From positions 1-32,937 of the forward strand of contig WQSG01000032.1 of the NCBI GenBank assembly GCA_009788055.1: DNA of 32,937 nucleotides, given 5' to 3'. A model generated the notes under the pieces. That model saw nothing but the letters and a program-made list of their open reading frames with translations. It did no database searches and was not told the DNA's origin. The stretch comes from Defluviitaleaceae bacterium. GTDB taxonomy: Bacteria; Bacillota; Clostridia; Lachnospirales; WQUN01. The position numbers and the translations under genes are program-made. Positions 23,573-31,459 of the stretch are shown here, in pieces; the stretch's first letter is position 1; every line of letters begins with the position of its first letter.

Positions 23573-24436
23573 ATGGAAGAATCAAACGCAAATTCGGCAA
23601 ATGAAATTCGGCTTGATTGGCATTCAGCATTCTTTGCTGCTCTGCAAGCCGAGTTGATTGATTATCTTGACGTGTTAGAATTTCATCAAGAGTACCCATT
23701 GAACGAACAACCGTTGCGGATTGATGCGATGGTAATCAAAACTCCACCCGGCATGGTAATCAAGAAGAATATTGCTGAAGTTTTTCGCGGGCATAATATT
23801 ATCGAATACAAAAATCCAAAAGAATCCTTGTCCGTTTCAAATTATATAAAAACGATTGGCTATGCCTGTCTGTATCAAGCTGTCGAAAGTGTTGATTATA
23901 AGGACATAACCGTAACACTCGTATGCACGAAGCACCCCGAATCACTTTTGTCTGATTTGTGTAACGACACATATTGTCGATTTCGAGTTTTGGAAAAACA
24001 TCCGGGCATATTTGAGGTTGAAGGCGAAAGATTTCCAGTGCAAATTATAGAAAGCAAGTTACTGCCTCACGAAGAAAATGCTTGGCTCAGTAGCCTAAAA
24101 GAAAATACAGACCGAGCTACATTAGAGCGGGCACTAGAAATGGATTCATCCGTTAAGGAAAAAGTGAATTTAAGCGCGTTTTGGTATGTAGTTGCCAACG
24201 CCAATGTAGATATGATAAGCGAGGTGGTAAAAATGAGTTATGCACAAGTAGAATCCAAATGGGAGAAGCTATTTGACGAAATTGGCTTCACTCAAAAATG
24301 TATGGATAAAGGGATGGATATAACTTTAGCCGTAGTAAAAGGGTTGAAAAATAACATTCCTCCTGCGCAGATCTCTGAGGACATGGGCGTTCCTATTGAA
24401 AGAGTTGAAAGAATTAAGCAAGAAATTTATGGCTGA
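23573..24436 (+). CDS. PD-(D/E)XK nuclease-like protein, Rpn-related
   Basis: The 287-aa product has a nuclease-like core in its first 110 residues: HQEYPLNEQPLRIDAMVIK gives the Asp and HNIIEYKNPKESLSV gives the E-x-K motif, separated as in PD-(D/E)XK folds. A helical C-terminal part follows. The last 40 residues (DITLAVVKGLKNNIPPAQIS, then GVPIERVERIKQEIYG) match the layout of the tail of the Rpn-like protein at 7343-8212. ATG 23573 is preceded by GAGGGTG at 9 nt; the in-frame GTG at 23561 lies inside that site. It follows the XRE gene and may be cotranscribed. Substrate and role are unknown; genome defence or transposon-associated functions are known for relatives. Confidence 0.72.
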   Translation: MEESNANSANEIRLDWHSAFFAALQAELIDYLDVLEFHQEYPLNEQPLRIDAMVIKTPPGMVIKKNIAEVFRGHNIIEYKNPKESLSVSNYIKTIGYACLYQAVESVDYKDITVTLVCTKHPESLLSDLCNDTYCRFRVLEKHPGIFEVEGERFPVQIIESKLLPHEENAWLSSLKENTDRATLERALEMDSSVKEKVNLSAFWYVVANANVDMISEVVKMSYAQVESKWEKLFDEIGFTQKCMDKGMDITLAVVKGLKNNIPPAQISEDMGVPIERVERIKQEIYG

Positions 24437-24542
24437 AACCTCCCTATTCAACATTTTTGATGATATGTACCTATTAACCTGCCAAATTAAGAAGAGGTGA
24501 TTACACCATTTCTTATTCTATTAACAAGGTAAGCCGCACAAA

Positions 24543-25727
24543 TTGCGGGTTTGGGTTGTTTGCGTTTATGAAACACTCACCGAGGTAGGGCTTGTACCTG
24601 CGGAGCTTAATTCGGATTTTCAAGCACCAACAACGCGGGCAGAGTTTACGGCACTTGCGGTGGCGTTTTACGAGGCTGCAATGGGCGTGGAGATACGGGG
24701 GCGAATGTACTTTAACGATACCAATGACATCAACGTGCAAAAGATGGGCTATCTTGGTGTGGTGTCGGGGGTGGGCGACGGAAATTTCGCGCCCGACAGC
24801 ACGCTTGCCCGCGAGCAAGCGGCGGTAATGCTTGCCCGTTTGTCGGACGTTGTGCGTATGCCGTTGCCCATGTTCCCTGCAACTTTTGCGGATAACGGGC
24901 AGATTTCCGGCTGGGCGGCGGAAGCCGTTGGTCAAATGCAATTTGCGGGGATAATGGGCGGCACGGGAAACAATATGTTTTCTCCGCAAGCCCACTACAC
25001 CAGAGAGCAAAGCATTGTAACAATTCTCGCGCTTATGCAGGTTGATTTGGTGGGTGCAGTGCCGCCAACGGTTTACCAACCCGCGCCGCCGCCGCAAATG
25101 CCAACCGCACCATCACGCCAATTTGACATGACCGACCCAAATGTGCAACTGATACCCAATTTCGCGCTGGCGCGCACGGCAGACGAACTGCGGGCATTAG
25201 AAGAACAGCGGCTTGGCGTGGAAGATGGCGGCTGGCGGAACGCGGCAGAAGTTCGCGCCGCTATGCATGACACGCACCCCGACCGCTTAGTTAATGGGCA
25301 GACCGTCTATGAATGGCGATTCCGTCCGATTTTTGCATGGGTGCATAGTTATCTGGAACACCACAATGCCGACATTATGCAAATGACAGATTACCAAAAA
25401 ACCCAAGAAATTCGCGCAATTATCGAGGACGGATTGCTGGAAGAATTTATTGGTCTTTGGCATCCTAACTTTAGGTTTGGCGAGACACCCGGCGGCGATT
25501 GTGCGGTTATTGCCGAAGCTATTTACTTCCTAATGTTGGCGATGGATTTTGAGTTATTCAGAATTGTGACCGGGCGCATAAATTTACCGCACGGATGGAA
25601 TGCATATTGGGATTCAACCGTGGGTGCAATTCGGTTTGTTGATGGAAATCTTAACTTCGGCGTGTGGAATCTGTTTGCGGATGAACTTTCTGAGCGCGGT
25701 TTTACATTTTGGGTTCCCGGTCAATAG
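24543..25727 (+). CDS. SLH protein with transglutaminase-like domain, start lost
   Basis: Residues about 5-165 contain SLH repeats (TTRAEFTALAVAFYEAAMGV, YLGVVSGVGDGNFAPDSTLA, MQFAGIMGGTGNNMFSPQAH), which bind the protein to the cell wall. After a Pro-rich linker (QPAPPPQMPTAPS), the C-terminal domain (about 235-394) shows a transglutaminase/cysteine-protease triad: Cys in PGGDCAVIAEAIYF, His in LPHGWNAYW and Asp in IRFVDGN. The open frame starts mid-repeat, without a signal peptide. A ribosome binding site (AAGAGGTGATT at 24491-24501) leads into a different frame (ISYSINKVSRTNCGFGLFAF) that stops at once. The gene therefore seems 5'-truncated or frameshifted near 24540-24590. Without a signal peptide the surface protein should not be exported, so it is probably a pseudogene. 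Confidence 0.75.
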   Translation: MRVWVVCVYETLTEVGLVPAELNSDFQAPTTRAEFTALAVAFYEAAMGVEIRGRMYFNDTNDINVQKMGYLGVVSGVGDGNFAPDSTLAREQAAVMLARLSDVVRMPLPMFPATFADNGQISGWAAEAVGQMQFAGIMGGTGNNMFSPQAHYTREQSIVTILALMQVDLVGAVPPTVYQPAPPPQMPTAPSRQFDMTDPNVQLIPNFALARTADELRALEEQRLGVEDGGWRNAAEVRAAMHDTHPDRLVNGQTVYEWRFRPIFAWVHSYLEHHNADIMQMTDYQKTQEIRAIIEDGLLEEFIGLWHPNFRFGETPGGDCAVIAEAIYFLMLAMDFELFRIVTGRINLPHGWNAYWDSTVGAIRFVDGNLNFGVWNLFADELSERGFTFWVPGQ

Positions 25728-25756
25728 CCTACAATTAAATCTTAAACACAGTTTTT

Positions 25757-25788
25757 CAAAAAATCGCGCATTCGCGTGATTTTTTTTG
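25757..25788 (+). terminator. Intrinsic terminator before murE
   Basis: An AT-flanked GCGC stem (ATCGCGC / GCGTGAT) with a 4-nt loop ends in eight T. It insulates the mur cluster from the upstream SLH gene. The stem core is similar to those in the mur intergenic arrays. Confidence 0.85.
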
Positions 25789-25815
25789 TACATATTTGGT
25801 TGCTGTAAATTTTTG

Positions 25816-25844
25816 TGTTAAACTTGCGCGTGGTTTAATATAAT
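25816..25844 (+). promoter_or_regulatory. Possible promoter of the mur cluster
   Basis: A perfect TATAAT at 25839-25844 lies about 50 nt before the murE start. The hexamer at 17 nt spacing (TGTTAA) is a poor -35. This is the only good -10 between the terminator and murE. Confidence 0.45.
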
Positions 25845-25892
25845 CTACAAAATGGAAATAATGAGACGATAACTAATTTGGGGTTGAATAAA

Positions 25893-27353
25893 ATGAAGCT
25901 TGGGCAATTATTTGAAGGTGTGGCGCATACGGTTTTGCAAGATTTTATTGGCGAGATAACGGCGGTTGTGCATGATACGCGCAAGGTTGTTGCGGGTGCG
26001 TTGTACATTTGTTTGCGCGGGCAAAAATTTGACGGGCATGATTTAATTGCGGAAGCGGCAGAAAAAGGCGCGGCGGCGGTTCTCATAGACTCGGCGTTTT
26101 CGGGGGAAGTTTCTGCGGATATTGCGGTGGTTCGTGTGGAAAACACGCGGCGGGCAATGGCTCTTGTTTCTGCAAATTTTTACGGCAACCCCGCAAAAAA
26201 ACTGCGTTTGGTTGGCGTAACGGGAACAAACGGCAAAACAACAACTACTTATTTTATTGAAGAAATCCTGCGCAAATGCGGGCGCAAAACAGGGCTGATA
26301 GGCACGGTTGGAATACGCGCACTGGGCGAAAAACTGAATATCCCATTCACAACCGACACCACGCCCGACCCGCCCGAGCTTCATTTTATTTTCGCAAAGA
26401 TGCTGGAAATGGGTATCCAAGACGTTGTTATGGAAGTGTCTTCACACGCGCTGGCACTTTACAAAATGGCGGGGCTTACTTTTGACGTTGGCGTTTTCAC
26501 AAACCTGACGCAAGACCATTTGGACTTCCACGGAACAATGGAAAACTACGCAAACGCAAAGGCGCAACTGTTTGCACAAAGTAATTTTGCCGTTGTAAAC
26601 ACAGATGACGGCGCGACCCCAATCATGCTTAAACATCACGGAGACGCTCCGTTTTTTACCTATGCAATCGAAACCCCCGCAGATTTCCGTGCTTTACATA
26701 CGGTTTGCAAACCGCTTGGGTCTACCTTCGCGCTGGAGCTTTCCGACAGTGCAGACGCGCTTCCGTTTACCATTCCCGTTGGCGGAAAATTTAATGTTTA
26801 CAATGTGCTTGCGGCAATCGGGACGGCAAGCCATTTGGGCATTTCTATCGCGAAAATTCAAACGGCTGTTTCAACACTTTGCGGCGTTCCGGGCAGAATC
26901 CAATCCGTGCCAAACAATCGCAATCTAAATATTTTCATAGACTACGCCCACTCACCCGATGGGCTTACAAATATAATCAGCACCCTTCGCGAAACCACAA
27001 ACGGGCGCGTAATTACCCTGTTCGGTTGCGGCGGCGACCGCGACAAAACCAAACGCCCCATAATGGGCAAAATAGCCGCAGAACTCTCCGACCACTGCAT
27101 TCTCACCTCCGACAATCCGCGCACCGAAGACCCTCACGAAATTCTCGCGCAGGTGCAAGAAGGCGTAACCCAAACCGCAACCCCATACCAAACCATAGAA
27201 AATCGCCGCGATGCAATTTTTGCCGCAATTCAAATGCTGCAACCCGCAGACGTACTAATTATCGCAGGCAAGGGCCACGAAGATTACCAAATTATAGGCA
27301 CAACCAAGCACCATTTCGACGACTACGAAATTGCTATTGAGGCTCTGCAATAA
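25893..27353 (+). CDS. murE: MurE, UDP-MurNAc-L-Ala-D-Glu:meso-DAP ligase
   Basis: This cytoplasmic ligase adds the third stem-peptide residue to the peptidoglycan precursor using ATP. The 486-aa length is normal. The N-terminal UDP-binding part has VHDTRKV and ICLRGQKFDGHD. The ATP site is GVTGTNGKTTTTYF (about 110). The central domain has MEVSSHALAL and the probable carbamylated Lys in YANAKAQLF. The C-terminal domain has IDYAHSPDGL, LFGCGGDRDKTKR and DNPRTEDP. DNPR is the signature for meso-diaminopimelate rather than lysine, so the cell wall should be DAP-type. I chose ATG 25893; an in-frame TTG at 25878 is less likely. It is first in the cluster, with no spoVD/pbp gene upstream in this window. 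Confidence 0.97.
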   Translation: MKLGQLFEGVAHTVLQDFIGEITAVVHDTRKVVAGALYICLRGQKFDGHDLIAEAAEKGAAAVLIDSAFSGEVSADIAVVRVENTRRAMALVSANFYGNPAKKLRLVGVTGTNGKTTTTYFIEEILRKCGRKTGLIGTVGIRALGEKLNIPFTTDTTPDPPELHFIFAKMLEMGIQDVVMEVSSHALALYKMAGLTFDVGVFTNLTQDHLDFHGTMENYANAKAQLFAQSNFAVVNTDDGATPIMLKHHGDAPFFTYAIETPADFRALHTVCKPLGSTFALELSDSADALPFTIPVGGKFNVYNVLAAIGTASHLGISIAKIQTAVSTLCGVPGRIQSVPNNRNLNIFIDYAHSPDGLTNIISTLRETTNGRVITLFGCGGDRDKTKRPIMGKIAAELSDHCILTSDNPRTEDPHEILAQVQEGVTQTATPYQTIENRRDAIFAAIQMLQPADVLIIAGKGHEDYQIIGTTKHHFDDYEIAIEALQ

Positions 27354-27360
27354 AAACATT

Positions 27361-27507
27361 GGGGGACTCCGTCCCCCAAACCCCCTGCGAACTTTTTTGA
27401 AAAAAAGTTCGACAAAAAACTTTAACATGAAACCGCGCGAATGCGCGGTTTCGAGATAGGGTCAAGGGACAACGTCCCTTGTGGGGGTTCGGGGGCAACG
27501 CCCCCGA
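27361..27507. repeat. Five-hairpin array between murE and murF
   Basis: Five perfect or near-perfect hairpins follow in a row: GGGGGAC/GTCCCCC (27361-27377), CGAACTTT/AAAGTTCG (27388-27411), GAAACCGCGC/GCGCGGTTTC (27429-27452), AAGGGAC/GTCCCTT (27464-27480) and TCGGGGGC/GCCCCCGA (27489-27507). GTGGGGGT separates the last two. The same order recurs between murF and mraY. No coding potential is seen. The array lies within a probable operon and may act on mRNA stability or partial termination, or it may be a dispersed repeat family. Confidence 0.8.
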
Positions 27508-27539
27508 GAACTGCCTTTGAAAGAAGAGGAGGAAATTTC

Positions 27540-28910
27540 ATGAAATTAGAAATAAGCGAGATAATCCACGCGGTTGGCGGGCGGCTGTTGGGTGAAGTTG
27601 ATACGGGCAAATTTGTCACGGGTATTTCTACCGATACGCGCACAATTAAAGAGGGCTCGTTGTTTGTGCCTATCGCGGGCGACAATTTTGACGGGCATGA
27701 TTACATTATGCAAGCGTCGGAAAAAGGCGCGATTTGCGTACTAACGGAGCGTCAAAGTCAACCAACCGACATGGCTTTTCCGTTAATATATGTGAGTTCT
27801 ACCAGACGAGCCTTGATGGATTTGGCGGATTACTACCGCAGAAAGTGCGGCGTAAAAGTTGTTGCAGTCACGGGCAGTGCGGGCAAGACCACAACAAAGG
27901 ACATGATGGCGGATATTCTTTCGCAAAAGTTTAGAACAAAACGTACCATAAAAAATTTCAACAACGACATTGGAATGCCGCTTTCCATTTTTCAGCTTGA
28001 ACCCGACGACGAGGTGCTGGTGCTGGAAATGGGCATGAACCACGCCAACGAAATCCACGAGCTTAGTCTGGTGGGCGAGCCTGATATCGCGGTAATAACG
28101 CATATCGGTGACGCGCATATTGAAAATTTTGAGAACCGCGAGGGCATTCTGCACGCGAAGCTGGAAATTGTGGACGGCCTTCGCCCTACGGGAACAGTCG
28201 TGCTAAACGGTGACGACCCGCTTCTCACAGGCGCGATTGCCGCCGAAAAAACCGCACAGTTTAACGTGCTGTATCCAAGCACAAAAAACATAGTTTCCGC
28301 AGAGCCAATCGGCTTTCAAGAAACGCGCTGTACCTTCACATGGCACGGCGAAGAAATACGCCTAACCGTACCAATTCCGGGTGCGCACATGGTAATGAAC
28401 GCGCTTCTGGCAACCGTTGTCGGGCTTGAAATGGGCGTTTCGCCCGCAAAAATCACAACCGCTTTTGAAAACTTCACACCGCCCGAAGGCCGCCTAAACA
28501 TCTTTGAATCAAACGGCAAAACCATAATCGACGACGTTTACAACGCCAACCCTTCATCAATGTTTGAAGCCATAAAAGTCCTGTGCCGCAAGACACCCGA
28601 AAACGAAAACCGCCGCCGCGTTGCAATCCTCGGCGACATGAACGAACTCGGTCACGTTGCCGAAGACCGTCACCGCGAAGTAGGCGAATTTGCCGCCCGC
28701 TCCAACCTTGACCTTCTAATAACAATCGGCGACCTGTCCCTGCACACCTTCAACGCCTTCTCCGACAACGAAGACACCACCGCCGCAATCCACTTCGTAA
28801 CCCTCCCCGACTTCCTTGCCGAAACCAACATCCTACAACCAAACGACATCGTCCTCGTAAAGGCATCACGCGGCATGAATTTTGAAAAAATTATACAGGC
28901 AATAGGTTAA
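27540..28910 (+). CDS. murF: MurF, UDP-MurNAc-tripeptide:D-Ala-D-Ala ligase
   Basis: The 456-aa protein completes the UDP-MurNAc-pentapeptide by adding D-Ala-D-Ala. Motifs in order: N-terminal Mur fold (STDTRTIKEGSLFVPI, GDNFDGHDYI), P-loop VTGSAGKTTTKDMMA (about 110), NFNNDIGMPLSIF, LEMGMNHANEIHEL (MurF signature), ITHIGDAHIENF, the C-terminal domain IIDDVYNANPSSMFEA and LGDMNELG. All are as expected. AGAGGAGGAAATTTC precedes ATG 27540; an upstream in-frame extension to 27441 crosses the hairpin array and is rejected. It lies downstream of murE across the hairpin array. Confidence 0.97.
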   Translation: MKLEISEIIHAVGGRLLGEVDTGKFVTGISTDTRTIKEGSLFVPIAGDNFDGHDYIMQASEKGAICVLTERQSQPTDMAFPLIYVSSTRRALMDLADYYRRKCGVKVVAVTGSAGKTTTKDMMADILSQKFRTKRTIKNFNNDIGMPLSIFQLEPDDEVLVLEMGMNHANEIHELSLVGEPDIAVITHIGDAHIENFENREGILHAKLEIVDGLRPTGTVVLNGDDPLLTGAIAAEKTAQFNVLYPSTKNIVSAEPIGFQETRCTFTWHGEEIRLTVPIPGAHMVMNALLATVVGLEMGVSPAKITTAFENFTPPEGRLNIFESNGKTIIDDVYNANPSSMFEAIKVLCRKTPENENRRRVAILGDMNELGHVAEDRHREVGEFAARSNLDLLITIGDLSLHTFNAFSDNEDTTAAIHFVTLPDFLAETNILQPNDIVLVKASRGMNFEKIIQAIG

Positions 28911-28914
28911 GACC

Positions 28915-29084
28915 TTGGGGCGTTGCCCCAAACCCCACAAGCCTTTAAAAAGGCTTGACCCAAATTTTAATATGGACTAGTGATAACCTGCGTCGTATTT
29001 CCAAAATCGCGCGAATGCGCGATTTTAAAATAGGGGTCGAGGGGACTTGTCCCCTCGTGGGGGTATTGGGGGCAACGCCCCCAA
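28915..29084. repeat. Five-hairpin array between murF and mraY
   Basis: The hairpins are TTGGGGC/GCCCCAA (28915-28931), AAGCCTT/AAGGCTT (28939-28956), AAAATCGCGC/GCGCGATTTT (29003-29026), CGAGGGGAC/GTCCCCTCG (29038-29057) and TTGGGGGC/GCCCCCAA (29066-29084). Order, spacing of the last three and the GTGGGGGT spacer match the murE-murF array. Stem sequences differ with paired changes, for example TCGGGGGC/GCCCCCGA against TTGGGGGC/GCCCCCAA. A T-less structure argues against simple termination. Confidence 0.8.
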
Positions 29085-29114
29085 GGTCTTAATCTTTAGA
29101 AAGAGGAGTAAAAA

Positions 29115-30086
29115 ATGGATATCTCGATAAATGCCGCAGTGTACGCGGTGATGATAGCGTTTATTGCGAATATTGTGCTGTGCCCTATGATGATACCGTC
29201 GCTGATAAAGTTTAAGTTTGGGCAGTATATTCGGGGAGACGGGCCGGAGGGACATCAGAAAAAATCGGGAACGCCAACCATGGGCGGCATAATGATTATC
29301 ATTAGCTTCTTGCTGGCGGCGATGGTTTTTATGCGGGATAATCCGCAGGCGTTGGCGGTTGTTGGGGTAACGCTTGGGTTTGGGATTGTTGGTTTTTTGG
29401 ACGACTTTATTAAAATTATTAAGAAGCGTAATTTGGGACTAAGGGCGTATCAGAAATTGCTGGCGCAAATTGCAATTGCAGTGGGTTTTGTTTTTTACTG
29501 GCGAACTTTGCCGGGGTATTCTACGGCGATTATGATACCGTTTTTCCCAGAATTGTATTTCGACGTGGGATTTTTGTTCCCTGCGTTTGCGGTGCTGGTA
29601 TTTTTGAGCAGTACCAATGGCGCGAATTTGACGGATGGGCTTGACGGGCTTGCGGCGGGCGTTACGGCGTTGATTGCGGTGTTCTTCATGTTTGCGGCGT
29701 GGATTTTGGATTCGCCCGTGCTTCCCGTAACGGGGGCGGCGGTTGGTTCTCTGTTGGGCTTTTTGCTGTTCAACTCGCACCCCGCGAGGGTTTTTATGGG
29801 CGATACGGGTTCGCTTGCGTTGGGTGGGTTTGTTGCGGCGGTCGCGCTTATGTTAAATATGCCGCTGTTCTTGCTTATTGTGGCGGTTATATATGTTGTA
29901 GAGTCGCTGTCGGTAATTATTCAGGTTGGATATTTTAAGCTTACACGCAAACGATTTTTTAAGATGGCACCTATTCACCATGCCTTTGAACTTTCCGGCT
30001 GGCCGGAAACAAAGGTTGTCGCGTTCTTTTATGTAGTTACCGCAATGGCTTGTTTGCTGGGATATTTGGCTTTGATGGGGGTATAA
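29115..30086 (+). CDS. mraY: MraY, phospho-MurNAc-pentapeptide transferase
   Basis: This integral membrane enzyme transfers phospho-MurNAc-pentapeptide to undecaprenyl phosphate, making lipid I. The 323-aa length and about ten membrane segments are typical. Motifs: DGPEGHQKKSGTPTMGGI after the first helix, the Asp pair in FGIVGFLDDFIKI, TDGLDGLAAG, PARVFMGDTGSLALGG and the late IHHAFELSGWPETKVV. The start follows AGAAAGAGGAG. It lies 204 bp after murF across the second hairpin array; murD follows after 38 bp. Confidence 0.97.
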   Translation: MDISINAAVYAVMIAFIANIVLCPMMIPSLIKFKFGQYIRGDGPEGHQKKSGTPTMGGIMIIISFLLAAMVFMRDNPQALAVVGVTLGFGIVGFLDDFIKIIKKRNLGLRAYQKLLAQIAIAVGFVFYWRTLPGYSTAIMIPFFPELYFDVGFLFPAFAVLVFLSSTNGANLTDGLDGLAAGVTALIAVFFMFAAWILDSPVLPVTGAAVGSLLGFLLFNSHPARVFMGDTGSLALGGFVAAVALMLNMPLFLLIVAVIYVVESLSVIIQVGYFKLTRKRFFKMAPIHHAFELSGWPETKVVAFFYVVTAMACLLGYLALMGV

Positions 30087-30124
30087 AATGCGTGATGGTA
30101 AAAAATCGTTGATGGTGGTGTTAA

Positions 30125-31459
30125 ATGCTTGCGAATAAAAAAATTCTTGTGTGCGGAATGGCGCGTAGCGGGCAAGCGGCGGCGTTGGTTTTGTCGCAGA
30201 TTGGCGCGAAGGTTTGCGCCACGGATTTGAAAACGGATATCGCGTGGGATTACGAGCCTGAAGAAAAAGGGATTACCCTGCGGCTGGGCGAAAAACCCGA
30301 CGAATTTGTTGCGGAGTTTGACATAATCGTGATAAGCCCGGGGATTAGTGTGTACGCGCCTTTTGTGAAAAAAGCGGAGGAACTGGGCATTACCGTGTGG
30401 GGCGAGGCAGAGCTTGCCTATCGTTTATGCCCCTGCCCGATGGTCGCGATTACAGGCACAAACGGCAAAACCACCGTTACAACTTTGGTTGGCGAAATTT
30501 TAAAAAAGCACAACGAAAAAACCGTTATCGCGGGTAATATCGGTATTCCGCTAACGTCGCTTGTGACGGATTTATCGGCTGACGCAATGGTTGTTGCGGA
30601 AATTTCCAGCTTCCAGTTGGAAACGATTTCCGCGTTCCGCCCCAAGGTAAGCGCAGTGTTAAACATGACCGAAGACCACTTAGACCGTCACCTTACGATG
30701 GAAAATTATATTGCCGCAAAAAGTCGAATTTTTGAAAATCAGAGACAAAATGATATTACTGTGTTAAACTATGACAATTGTATTACAAAAAAAATGAAGT
30801 CGTCGGGGCGAGTGGTTTTTTTCAGTGCGAAAAAACAGCTTGAAAACGGCGTTTTCTTGCGTGACGGAAATATTTTTGCAAACATAGACGGTTTTGCGGA
30901 ACAGGAAATTTTGCCCATATCCGAAACAAAAGTTATGGCAGAAAACGCCCTTGCCGCAACGGCGATTTCCCTTTGCGCGGGAGTTTGCGCCGAAGATATA
31001 GCCGAAGTTTTGCGCGGCTTTTCGGGCGTGACACACCGCTTGGAATACGTAACAACCATAAACGAAGTTGAATACTATAACGACTCCAAAGCAACAAACA
31101 CAGACGCGGCAATGAAAGCAATCGAGGCTTTCGACCGCGAAATAGTGCTTATCGCGGGCGGCCGCGACAAGGATATGAACTTTGCGCCGTGGGTGCAAAT
31201 GTTCGCGGGCAAGGTGGTTAAGCTGATTTTAATCGGCGAAACCGCGAAGAAAATTGCAACGGTTTGCGACACGGAAAACTTTTCTTCATACGTGTTTGCA
31301 GATTCGTTAGAGGTTGCCGTTTCCTGCGCGAAAGAGGCGGCAAAACCCGGTCAAATTGTATTGTTTTCGCCCTCATGCGCAAGTTTTGATATGTTCAAAA
31401 ATTTTGAACAGCGCGGCGAATTATTCAAAAAATATGTAGGGGAAAGGGGGCACGATTGA
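30125..31459 (+). CDS. murD: MurD, UDP-MurNAc-L-Ala:D-Glu ligase
   Basis: The 444-aa cytoplasmic ligase adds D-glutamate as the second stem residue. It has an N-terminal Rossmann-like UDP site (ILVCGMARSGQAAALVL), the ATP loop ITGTNGKTTVTTLVGEIL (about 117), EISSFQLET, NMTEDHLDRHLTMENY with the probable carbamylated Lys in AAKSRIF, and the C-terminal YNDSKATNTDAAMKAIEAF, IAGGRDKDMNF and FSPSCASFDMF. All the catalytic signatures are intact. The start is preceded by GGTGGTG. Its stop TGA shares one base with the ftsW ATG (TGATG), so translation of the two is coupled. Confidence 0.97.
   Translation: MLANKKILVCGMARSGQAAALVLSQIGAKVCATDLKTDIAWDYEPEEKGITLRLGEKPDEFVAEFDIIVISPGISVYAPFVKKAEELGITVWGEAELAYRLCPCPMVAITGTNGKTTVTTLVGEILKKHNEKTVIAGNIGIPLTSLVTDLSADAMVVAEISSFQLETISAFRPKVSAVLNMTEDHLDRHLTMENYIAAKSRIFENQRQNDITVLNYDNCITKKMKSSGRVVFFSAKKQLENGVFLRDGNIFANIDGFAEQEILPISETKVMAENALAATAISLCAGVCAEDIAEVLRGFSGVTHRLEYVTTINEVEYYNDSKATNTDAAMKAIEAFDREIVLIAGGRDKDMNFAPWVQMFAGKVVKLILIGETAKKIATVCDTENFSSYVFADSLEVAVSCAKEAAKPGQIVLFSPSCASFDMFKNFEQRGELFKKYVGERGHD

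Noticed and set aside
26879-27340. Arg/Pro-rich 153-codon frame within murE
   Set aside because: It is an out-of-frame reading of the well-conserved murE gene and has the biased composition typical of such shadows.
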